Positions 26,801-33,083 of a DNA stretch of 35,615 nt are shown here, piece after piece. A program made the translations under genes and the position numbers. Numbering within the stretch: the stretch's first letter is position 1; every line of letters begins with the position of its first letter. A model generated the notes under the pieces. That model saw only the letters and a list, made by a program, of their open reading frames with translations, did no database searches and was not told where the DNA came from. This DNA is from UMGS1387 sp045540015 (GTDB lineage Bacteria; Bacillota; Clostridia; Oscillospirales; CAG-382), in the NCBI GenBank assembly GCA_045540015.1, contig JAZQGP010000015.1, positions 1 through 35,615 of the forward strand, read 5' to 3'.

Positions 26801-29062
26801 CATATCAAAATGCTCAATCTTGAAGAAAACTACTTCAATGCAGATGACGTAAGATACATCCACATAAAGATGAAGACCGACAAAGGCTTCAACACAAATC
26901 TTGAATGGTTTTATTCAGGAGAGACCGGCAATAACTGGTCATCAGGCAGACGTGCAACTGTTGCTGTAGGCAACAACGGCGAATACGTTGACTACTACCT
27001 TGACATGGAAGGTCTTCCCGAGTGGTCCGGCACAATCAAGGCAATCCGTTTTGACCCGATGGGCACTCTCGGAAATTTCTGGATAAAGGAAATCGAACTT
27101 CTTACAGACAAGGCAGCTAACGGCTACAATATAAAGGTTGGCGGTGTTGACTACAACTTCAACACAAACTTCTTTAAGAAGGTTGGAGAAGATGTTTACG
27201 TCGGCGGCAATCCGACAGAAGGCTTCTACTCACTTAACAGCTTCTACTACGAGTGGAACAGATGGACCGGAAAACTTATGATAAGAACTTATACAGGACA
27301 TCAGTTTGACTTTACTGTCGGAAGCAACAAGGTGCTTGTAGACGGCAAGGAAAAGACGATTTCCGCGCCACTTGAGCTTTCCGACGGCCTTCCCATGCTT
27401 CCCATTCTGTTTATTTACGACAACGCAGAATACACATACGAAAAGGGTGACGGCGGACTGAATGTCACCATCAAGGGTGTAAACGTTGAAGAAATCCTCA
27501 AGTCCAGAAAGCCCAACGAATACGAATTCAACGTTCCCGGCGACAACGAAGGCTGGAGAGTCAGCGGAGCAGGCGGCGGTGTTATTGAAGGCGGAGTTAT
27601 GTACCTCGAATCTACCTTCAACGGCACACGCTACGACCCACAGATAGTTCTCGATAAGCAGGAAATCAAGACTACAGATTACAACAGAGCAGAAGTAAGA
27701 TACAGGGCAATATACAAGGATGACCTTGTCAACGACCAGACCGTATCTCTCTACTTTGGCACAGTCGACGAACCAAATCTCAACGAAAAAAAGAAGGCAT
27801 GGGCATCCCACAAGGATATGGAGCCCGACGAAGATGGTTTCTACACACTAACTCTTGACCTTGCTTCACTCGAAGGCTGGAATGGCACAGCAACGCTTAT
27901 ACGTTTCGACCCGCCAAACAGAGCAGGCGAATACTATATCGACTACATAAAGCTTCTTGTAGACCCCGAAAAGGAAGCAAAAGCTGCAGCAGCAGAAGCA
28001 GCCAAGGCTGAAGCGATGAAGGCATACATGGTTGCAGATAAGGGCGGGGCATTCTACATTGAAAACGCAGATGCTGAAGCGGAGGTTATGGCTTCCGACT
28101 ACGGCAAGGGCAACGCAACTGTTGTGAGAGCAGAAGATAACCTCAAGAAGGGCAACCATGCGTTCCTTGTAACTCCCAGAAAGAACACAGGCAAGGTATG
28201 GACATACTTCATTGCAAACACCCGCTTCAAGCCCGGTGCAACATATAAGGTTGACTTTGATTTCCGCGTTGTTTCCGACCACTACGGTGCAGAAGCAACC
28301 GACGTAATACCTTCCGTAAATTTCAGATATACTGATGTTATCGGAGGTGAAGTAAAAAATGCAGCAGACCATGCATTTGCTCCTACACCCAAAACTCGTG
28401 TTTCCACAAAGGACGGATGGGCACACTACAGTGCTGAACACACCGTAAGCGCTGCATCCAACGACAGAGATCAGGACTTCTTCACAATCTTTGTTGACCC
28501 TAAGGATACAGATGCAGGCTTTATCAACTTTGTTTATATGATAGACAATATCAAGGTGACGATTATTGATGCAGGCTCTTCAGCTCCTCAGCAGACAGAA
28601 ACAAAGACAGAGGAAAAGGAACCTGAGGAAACAAAGCCGGCAACTGCTCCCGCAGGCGAGCCTGTTACGAGCATAAAGTTTGATAAGGCTGAAATGTTCA
28701 GAACAGGCAACATAAGCGGTCTTACCGTAGACGGTACATTCAAAGGTGTTTCCGCATCGAACGACCCGAATGTTGTATATCTTGAAAAGCTTAATCTCAA
28801 GGCGAGTGATATAAAGTCTATAAAGATCAAGGCGAAGATCCCCAAGGGCTCTGAAGCCGAACTGTTCTTCTCCACTCCCGAAAAGCCTTTCAGCGGTTCA
28901 ACAAGATTTGCATTCACTTCCTATTCCGACGAAGCTGAAACTTATGTTATCGACACTACGGCAAACGAAAACTGGAAAGATATCATACTCGAATTCAGAT
29001 TTGACCCCGTCGTAGGTGAAGCAAAAGAATTTGAATGGTATTCAATTGATTTCTGCAAATAA
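23804..29062 (+). CDS. SLH-anchored GH99-like glycosidase with multiple carbohydrate-binding-like modules
   Basis: A 1752-residue secreted protein. A signal peptide (about 1-26) is followed by three S-layer-homology motifs: FTDVKTDAWYAKEVASAYELG near 39-59, then near 103-145 and 158-210. A LamG-like beta-sandwich region spans about 265-575. The catalytic-type domain (about 584-915) resembles GH99/WbsX-like barrels: VLGYYDEGLPEVADWEIKF, HYCWYYN and WNEFGEGHYIFP. After it come a beta-sandwich (about 960-1100), a copper-amine-oxidase-N-like domain (about 1107-1212), a CBM-like domain (1238-1383), an Ala-rich linker, another CBM-like domain (1413-1585), a Pro/Thr/Glu linker and a C-terminal module. 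SLH motifs hold it on the cell surface. GH99 acts on alpha-mannosides; this member's substrate is inference. Confidence 0.85.
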   Translation: MKKTSLMVKLALCIVLCTAIALTVSADFTKTNTYAEGTFTDVKTDAWYAKEVASAYELGFMNGTGDGKFSPDGNVTVAESITMASRVHAAYNGKSIAEKQGAKNWYDMYVDYAVASGLITKDQFENYDRNAMRYEVAVMFENAMPGDYFAAKNTVKCIPDVAETEEYYDELMTLYKAGVVMGSTEYGDFYATNSIKRSETAAIINRVALPENRLSKTLKEYGNREQAVYLISDYAMGRNPREVSYIASGWTYENPGSTSAAKKDYSSQSLVDTSDKYGVTARKTVAVQTQGKVVFESKLTINNNGAKILLEDSDRNILFGISVEDGKIKAIGKTTVDTGVAFVSGQQRITILLDLDTKKATVVLNGKETGTYNMSDSKDLASVAYKTGDKAMVTMSLLETYMYTQYAVNDTFRMAAENDRLYGWNTTDNVNVLTHSSDYDKFSAAIQDAGNASKKFDAVSGKFVYETFVKVPANQTGTLELKNGDKSAVKVEIGGGKITSAGKLVREYNNTLWNLIRIEGDTNTGKALIRINGKREGTEVSLSEKAIDTVAITSSGTGKFWFDDVQVYNVYDYADYVPTPVPVNNDGYYLGMSICSLWREGTHYGWDCISPYDDVQPVLGYYDEGLPEVADWEIKFLAEHGYDFEHYCWYYNSDTFKNGIKEPRMGFALHDGYMNAKYSDMVKFAIMWENWGAGNVTKDIFLNEIWPYWCEWYFSDSRYMSINNKAVMTIYRHPKFIEHMGGVEAAKEVIAFMKEDIKKLGYDGMIILGTSSGSLAENIEAEAIGIDGFIAYHFGEAAYNPEHQYNSLNAAYDNGHTPFFPSVGVGFNDIGWTETRTPLITVENHKKVFEWAKNDYMPRLVKREGEEWMGKLAVANTWNEFGEGHYIFPTNLNKFGYLDAARQVFSTAAGKDDKKHFDIEPTDNQKARLGYLYQPDSIPLRRTQYISDDAAIADNAVVKAWNFENEADCAKWASLAKTTPTKYDPAEKALTAETLQTDAHIKMLNLEENYFNADDVRYIHIKMKTDKGFNTNLEWFYSGETGNNWSSGRRATVAVGNNGEYVDYYLDMEGLPEWSGTIKAIRFDPMGTLGNFWIKEIELLTDKAANGYNIKVGGVDYNFNTNFFKKVGEDVYVGGNPTEGFYSLNSFYYEWNRWTGKLMIRTYTGHQFDFTVGSNKVLVDGKEKTISAPLELSDGLPMLPILFIYDNAEYTYEKGDGGLNVTIKGVNVEEILKSRKPNEYEFNVPGDNEGWRVSGAGGGVIEGGVMYLESTFNGTRYDPQIVLDKQEIKTTDYNRAEVRYRAIYKDDLVNDQTVSLYFGTVDEPNLNEKKKAWASHKDMEPDEDGFYTLTLDLASLEGWNGTATLIRFDPPNRAGEYYIDYIKLLVDPEKEAKAAAAEAAKAEAMKAYMVADKGGAFYIENADAEAEVMASDYGKGNATVVRAEDNLKKGNHAFLVTPRKNTGKVWTYFIANTRFKPGATYKVDFDFRVVSDHYGAEATDVIPSVNFRYTDVIGGEVKNAADHAFAPTPKTRVSTKDGWAHYSAEHTVSAASNDRDQDFFTIFVDPKDTDAGFINFVYMIDNIKVTIIDAGSSAPQQTETKTEEKEPEETKPATAPAGEPVTSIKFDKAEMFRTGNISGLTVDGTFKGVSASNDPNVVYLEKLNLKASDIKSIKIKAKIPKGSEAELFFSTPEKPFSGSTRFAFTSYSDEAETYVIDTTANENWKDIILEFRFDPVVGEAKEFEWYSIDFCK

Positions 29063-29076
29063 TTAAAGCTTATAAC

Positions 29077-29104
29077 AAGAACCGCGGCAAAAGCCGCGGT
29101 TCTT
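29077..29104 (+). terminator. Terminator-like hairpin after the SLH protein gene
   Basis: Twelve-base-pair stem AAGAACCGCGGC/GCCGCGGTTCTT with loop AAAA, 15 bases after the stop codon. The T-run is short. Confidence 0.75.
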
Positions 29105-29170
29105 AGCATATAGAGGTATTTTGTAAGTATAAAAACGGAATGGTTCCAACTTTTTTCAATAAAAAGAACA

Positions 29171-29200
29171 AAAACGAAGTTGTTAAGACTTCGTTTTTTC
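29171..29200 (-). terminator. Terminator downstream of tRNA-Leu
   Basis: Ten-base-pair stem AAAACGAAGT/ACTTCGTTTT. It lies 20 bases beyond the tRNA 3' end on the minus strand, with T-rich sequence following in that direction; it could also stop residual plus-strand transcription. Confidence 0.75.
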
Positions 29201-29219
29201 AAGAATCGGGTACTGCCCA

Positions 29220-29303
29220 TGGTGCGGGCGAGAGGCCTCGAACCCCCACGATAAAATCACCAGATCCTAAGTCTGGCGCGTCTGCCAATTCCGCCACGCC
29301 CGC
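29220..29303 (-). tRNA. tRNA-Leu (anticodon TAG)
   Basis: The reverse strand folds into an 84-nt type-II tRNA with an encoded CCA (29220-29222). The acceptor stem GCGGGCG/CGCCCGC is perfect, the anticodon stem CCAGA/TCTGG encloses CTTAGGA (anticodon TAG), a long variable arm follows, and the T arm is canonical. Its first 17 nt and seven upstream bases are repeated 119 bases further upstream (29406-29429). Confidence 0.95.
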
Positions 29304-29405
29304 ATATTAAATTGTAGTTATGCCACACGCAGAGGTCTGCCAGCGACTCACTACGTTCGCTGCATAAGTTCCACCAACGAAATCGAAGATTTCGGGTGTC
29401 ACTTA
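29304..29405. repeat. Hairpin cluster between two copies of the tRNA-Leu 5' end
   Basis: Hairpins at 29329-29340 (GCAG/CTGC), 29341-29362 (CAGCGA/TCGCTG) and 29372-29398 (CACC-AA-CGAAATC/GATTTCG-GGTG, loop GAA). The GAA-loop palindrome resembles the one at 2118-2138. No coding capacity is evident. Confidence 0.55.
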
Positions 29406-29429
29406 AATTCCGCCACGCCCGCATATTAA
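29406..29429 (-). repeat. Partial duplicate of the tRNA-Leu 5' end (24 nt)
   Basis: This 24-nt segment is identical to 29287-29310: seven bases upstream of the tRNA plus tRNA nucleotides 1-17. It breaks off in the D arm, so it cannot form a tRNA. Weaker similarity continues for about 15 bases on the promoter side. Confidence 0.85.
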
Positions 29430-29456
29430 GTTGTTGTGTGCCGCAAATACTTTAAC

Positions 29457-29485
29457 AGTATATCACACTTTTTATTGTTTTGCAA
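29457..29485 (-). promoter_or_regulatory. Promoter for tRNA-Leu
   Basis: On the minus strand TTGCAA (29480-29485), 17 bases, TATACT (29457-29462). The predicted transcript crosses the partial tRNA copy and the hairpin cluster before the real tRNA. Confidence 0.65.
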
Positions 29486-29566
29486 TAGTTTTGAGAAATA
29501 ATTTCTTTAGATATTTTTTTGCTTGTCACATCTTGTTAAATAAGTGTTAAAAATGTCGAATTTTGC

Positions 29567-29595
29567 TTGACGTATATATTAAATAAGTATATAAT
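29567..29595 (+). promoter_or_regulatory. Promoter for the lysine riboswitch transcript
   Basis: TTGACG (29567-29572), 17 bases, TATAAT (29590-29595). The predicted start near 29602 coincides with the first riboswitch stem. Confidence 0.85.
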
Positions 29596-29603
29596 CTGCA
29601 CAG

Positions 29604-29776
29604 AAAGATAATAGAGGTGCTGGGTACGATTAGGTTTTGCGGAGTCTGCGAAGGGCATAGATGCAAAAGCAAGGCGTGCATGGCCGAAATGGCGGTTTTG
29701 CTTCGCGAAAAGTCGCTGTTGGACGTGTGAGAGAACATCTGCACGGCTGTCACATAATTGTGGAGCGCTATATCGG
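29604..29776 (+). promoter_or_regulatory. Lysine riboswitch (L box)
   Basis: Conserved blocks appear in order: AGAGGTGC (29613-29620), GGCCGAAATGGC (29682-29693), AGTCGCTGTTGG (29711-29722), a variable stem around GTGTGAGAGAACATC, GGCTGTCACA (29745-29754) and TGGAGCGCTATATC (29761-29774). The closing stem pairs GATAATAG near 29607 with CTATATC at the end. Lysine binding would favour the terminator just downstream, so the transporter is made when lysine is scarce. Confidence 0.92.
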
Positions 29777-29803
29777 TCAGAATTTTCTTGTGTGGAAATA
29801 ATA

Positions 29804-29836
29804 GGCTGTAGTGCACAAAGCTACAGTCTTTTTATT
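29804..29836 (+). terminator. Riboswitch-controlled transcription terminator
   Basis: Eight-base-pair stem GGCTGTAG/CTACAGTC followed by TTTTTATTTT, placed between the lysine aptamer and the transporter start: the expected expression platform. Confidence 0.85.
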
Positions 29837-29864
29837 TTATAAATTTATTTTGGAGGTTTTAACC

Positions 29865-31610
29865 ATGAAAAGAGCTTTTGCCCTTGTTCTCAGCCTTCTT
29901 TGTATGGTAATGGCAATAGGCGTAAGTGCAGACGACGCACTTCCCGGCTATGCACAGTATGTTGGCGGAACAGATGCAGAGTATAACCTCGACTATGCGT
30001 ATGAGTATATCGACGGTTATGCAGACGCAATCCAGGCGGACGAAAACGTAGACGTGAACATTGATGAGGCTGTAGCGCAGGTGAGAAAAGATGTTACTCC
30101 CTTCTATGCAACTATATGGTCTATCATTCCCGCAATCATTGCAATCGTGCTTGCACTTATCACAAAGGAAGTTTATTCTTCTCTCTTTGTAGGTATTTTA
30201 GCAGGCGGACTTCTCTATGCAAACTTCAATTTTGAAACTACTCTTACCCACGTTGTTCAGGACGGCTTTATCGGAAGCCTTGCAGACTCCTACAACGTAG
30301 GTATACTTATCTTCCTTGTTCTTCTCGGTACACTCGTTGCTATGATGAACAAAGCTGGAGGTTCTGCAGCATTCGGAAGATGGGCAAGCACACATATAAA
30401 ATCCAGAGTCGGTGCACAGCTTGCAACAATTGCACTTGGCGTACTTATCTTTGTTGACGACTATTTCAACTGTCTCACAGTAGGCTCTGTTATGCGTCCT
30501 GTATGTGATGCAAAGAAGATTTCCCGTGCAAAGCTGTCTTACCTCATTGACTCAACAGCAGCTCCTATTTGTATTATAGCCCCCATTTCCTCTTGGGCAG
30601 CAGCAGTTGCAGGCTTTGCTCCCGAAGGCGAAGGACTCAGTCTCTTTATAAGAGCTATCCCCTTCAACTTCTATGCAATTCTTACAATTGTAATGATGCT
30701 CACAATTGCAATCTTGAAGTTTGACTTCGGTCCTATGAAGCTTCACGAAAAGAATGCTGAAGAAAAAGGCGACCTCTTTACAACTCTTGACGAAACTGCA
30801 AAAGCTGTAAACGATGAGGAAGCAAACCCCAAGGGTAAGGTCATAGACCTTGTTCTTCCTGTTGTTATACTTATAATTTGCTGCATTATCGGCATGATTT
30901 ACTCCGGCGGCTTCTTCAGTGGAGAAAACTTCATCGACGCATTCTCCAACTGTGATGCTTCCGTTGGTCTTGCACTCGGTTCCTTTGCAGCAATTGTTCT
31001 TGTTTCAATTTACTTTATCGTGTTCAGACACGGTGTTATCAAGTTCACAAACCTCATGGGATGCATTCCCGAAGGCTTCAAGGCAATGGTTCCTGCAATT
31101 CTTATTCTCACATGCGCTTGGACTCTTAAGGGCATGACAGATTCTATCGGTGCAAAGGTATTTATTGCAGACTTTGTTAACAGCAATGCAAGTGCATTGA
31201 CAAGCTTCCTTCCTGCAATCATATTCCTTATTGCAATTGTACTTTCCTTCTCGACAGGTACAAGCTGGGGAACATTCGGTATTCTCATTCCTATCGTACT
31301 TGCAGTATTTGCAAACGACGCTACAATGTCCATCGTCGGCATGTCCGCTTGTATGGCAGGTGCAGTATGCGGCGACCACTGCTCGCCTATTTCCGACACC
31401 ACAATTATGGCATCGGCAGGTGCTCAGTGTAATCATGTAAACCATGTAAACACTCAGCTTCCATATGCAATAACAGCTGCGGCAGTATCGTTCGTAAGCT
31501 ATATAATCGCAGGCTTTGTGCCCAATGCGGCTATTACTCTTCCCATAGCAATCGTTCTTATGATTGGAACACTTGTTGTTATAAAGAACGTTACTGCTAA
31601 GAAGAACTGA
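29865..31610 (+). CDS. NhaC-family transporter under lysine riboswitch control (probable lysine importer)
   Basis: A 581-residue membrane protein. The family signature is clear near the end (CGDHCSPISDTTIMASAGAQ...HVNTQLPYA), with about eleven hydrophobic segments from residue 80 onward. NhaC proteins exchange sodium and protons, but members downstream of lysine riboswitches are predicted lysine transporters (called LysW in regulon studies), and this genetic setting supports that. The N-terminus is unusual: MKRAFALVLSLLCMVMAIGVSA looks like a signal peptide, followed by about 55 polar, Tyr/Asp-rich residues before the first transport helix. I chose ATG 29865 with TTGGAGG 8 bases upstream; a longer frame would start inside the terminator. 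Single-gene unit. Confidence 0.9.
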   Translation: MKRAFALVLSLLCMVMAIGVSADDALPGYAQYVGGTDAEYNLDYAYEYIDGYADAIQADENVDVNIDEAVAQVRKDVTPFYATIWSIIPAIIAIVLALITKEVYSSLFVGILAGGLLYANFNFETTLTHVVQDGFIGSLADSYNVGILIFLVLLGTLVAMMNKAGGSAAFGRWASTHIKSRVGAQLATIALGVLIFVDDYFNCLTVGSVMRPVCDAKKISRAKLSYLIDSTAAPICIIAPISSWAAAVAGFAPEGEGLSLFIRAIPFNFYAILTIVMMLTIAILKFDFGPMKLHEKNAEEKGDLFTTLDETAKAVNDEEANPKGKVIDLVLPVVILIICCIIGMIYSGGFFSGENFIDAFSNCDASVGLALGSFAAIVLVSIYFIVFRHGVIKFTNLMGCIPEGFKAMVPAILILTCAWTLKGMTDSIGAKVFIADFVNSNASALTSFLPAIIFLIAIVLSFSTGTSWGTFGILIPIVLAVFANDATMSIVGMSACMAGAVCGDHCSPISDTTIMASAGAQCNHVNHVNTQLPYAITAAAVSFVSYIIAGFVPNAAITLPIAIVLMIGTLVVIKNVTAKKN

Positions 31611-31640
31611 GATAAGTTGACAATACGAATATAAATAAGT

Positions 31641-31670
31641 GGTGCAGTTCAAACGAACTGCACCTTTTCT
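31641..31670. terminator. Terminator between the convergent NhaC and MFS genes
   Basis: Ten-base-pair stem GGTGCAGTTC/GAACTGCACC with loop AAAC, followed by TTTTCTT on the plus strand. It may serve both convergent genes, although the minus-strand T-run is poor. Confidence 0.8.
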
Positions 31671-31689
31671 TATACGAAAGCTATTATGA

Positions 31690-32934
31690 TTACTTTACTT
31701 TCTGCACTTTAAAATATCTTTTAATTATAAGTAAAACAGCTACTCCCAAAAGAGGGAAGGCAGACGTTATTACCATTCCGGTTTTCATGCCTATTTGTTC
31801 GGTTGATATAAGAAGCGTGCTGCTGAGCTTTTGAGCAAATGCACTTTCTGATACCGTGTCAACAATAACACCCATAAGCTGAGGCGCAATTGATGAGCCA
31901 AAATCTCCGCCGGCAGCCATAAGCGCATATGCAGCAACTCCGGGATGAGGTATTTTCTCCTCCAGAAGAATGAGCGTTCCCGGCCAGAGCATTGAGGTTG
32001 CAAAGCCTGTCAGAACACACGCAAACAGCGAAATTACCGGATTACTGCAAAGACCTGCAATCAGATAACATGCCGCAGCACCTGCCATACCGAGGAATAA
32101 TGTGTTTGATATGTTTTTTCCGAATTTTGCATAAAGTATTCTTCCAAGCCCGAGAAAAACGGCAAACAGCGCCATTCCGAATACATCTCCGAGCGTTTTT
32201 GATATTGATAATGCGCTCTCCAGGAAGCTTGAAACCCAGTTTGTCATGACGTTTTCGGCTGCTGCACCGAAAAATATGCACAAGGTACAGAGAGTAAGAC
32301 CGACATACTTGTTCTTTGCGCCCTTAGGGCTTTCATTTTGTTCAAGGTTTATGTCGGGAATGTAGCTGGTACAAAACAATGTACAGGTGATAAGCGGAAG
32401 CAAAGCGAGGAAGAATGCAAGAAACTGCCAGTTTCGAGTGCCGAAAAGATTAAAGAACAGCGTGCTTACAGAAACCATTAGCACAACGCCCCATGCATAA
32501 AGCGAGTGAAGCATGCTCATATCTCTTTCGGGAGTATCAGAGGGAAGAGCTGCTACTATAGGACTGAGCAGTACCTCGGAAAGGCCGGCAGACACTGAGA
32601 ATATTACGGTTCCGATAAGAAGACCTATATATATATTACCCGGGAACAAAACCGGTGCAAGTGCATAGAGTGCAAGGCCGATGCTTGTAAGAGCAGGCAT
32701 TACACGGACGGTTTTTCTTATGTTGAAGTGTTTTGAGAAGAAAGTAAACATCAAATCGACGGAAAGCTGTGTGCAGAAATTCACAAGCACGAGAGTTCCG
32801 AGAAGCGTATATGAAACACCGTACATCTCACGGAAGGTCATGAACAGCATAGGCGGCAACGTGAATATCGACGCCATTGAAAGATATGAAAAATAGCAAG
32901 AGTGTCGTGTTCTTTTATAATTCTGTGCAGACAT
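31690..32934 (-). CDS. Major facilitator superfamily transporter
   Basis: A 414-residue integral membrane protein with about twelve hydrophobic segments in two halves, separated by a polar loop (DINLEQNESPKGAKNKYVG). The first half has FFSKHFNIRKTVRV at the usual loop-2/3 position, where MFS proteins carry a basic motif; the C-terminal half has LGLGRILYAKFGKNI. It resembles sugar-type MFS permeases in general, but the substrate is not evident. The start is at 32932-32934 because GGAGG lies about 9 bases upstream; the longer frame to 32967 adds residues ahead of that site. It is downstream of the SGNH esterase on the same strand, but a terminator and promoter separate them. Confidence 0.85.
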   Translation of the reverse strand: MSAQNYKRTRHSCYFSYLSMASIFTLPPMLFMTFREMYGVSYTLLGTLVLVNFCTQLSVDLMFTFFSKHFNIRKTVRVMPALTSIGLALYALAPVLFPGNIYIGLLIGTVIFSVSAGLSEVLLSPIVAALPSDTPERDMSMLHSLYAWGVVLMVSVSTLFFNLFGTRNWQFLAFFLALLPLITCTLFCTSYIPDINLEQNESPKGAKNKYVGLTLCTLCIFFGAAAENVMTNWVSSFLESALSISKTLGDVFGMALFAVFLGLGRILYAKFGKNISNTLFLGMAGAAACYLIAGLCSNPVISLFACVLTGFATSMLWPGTLILLEEKIPHPGVAAYALMAAGGDFGSSIAPQLMGVIVDTVSESAFAQKLSSTLLISTEQIGMKTGMVITSAFPLLGVAVLLIIKRYFKVQKVK

Positions 32935-32983
32935 AGTATTCCTCCGGTAAAGCCGAAAACACGGCAAATTTCAAACCTTGCAT

Positions 32984-33012
32984 ATCATACCACACTCATT
33001 GAAAAAAAGCAA
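32984..33012 (-). promoter_or_regulatory. Candidate promoter for the MFS gene
   Basis: On the minus strand TTGCTT (33007-33012), 17 bases, TATGAT (32984-32989), about 50 bases before the MFS start. Confidence 0.5.
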
Positions 33013-33031
33013 GCCTTTTTCAAGAATAAAT

Positions 33032-33062
33032 TAAAAAATCCGGCACGGTTTTACCCGTGCCG
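33032..33062 (-). terminator. Terminator of the SGNH esterase gene
   Basis: On the minus strand CGGCACGG/CCGTGCCG (arms 33055-33062 and 33041-33048, six-base loop) is followed by ATTTTTTAA. It lies 22 bases beyond the esterase stop codon. Confidence 0.88.
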
Positions 33063-33083
33063 AAAATAATGTATTCTGCTTTT

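Noticed and set aside
29406..29429. Second tRNA-Leu
   Set aside because: Only the first 17 tRNA nucleotides are present; no anticodon or T arm follows.
29287..29429. Phage or integrative element att sites at tRNA-Leu
   Set aside because: The interval is only 119 bp with no integrase, and the copied part is the tRNA 5' end rather than the usual 3' end.
29811..29864. Upstream start for the NhaC protein
   Set aside because: It lies inside the riboswitch terminator and has no ribosome site, whereas ATG 29865 has TTGGAGG at good spacing.
32935..32967. Longer N-terminus of the MFS protein
   Set aside because: GGAGG lies inside the extension and is correctly placed for ATG 32932-32934.
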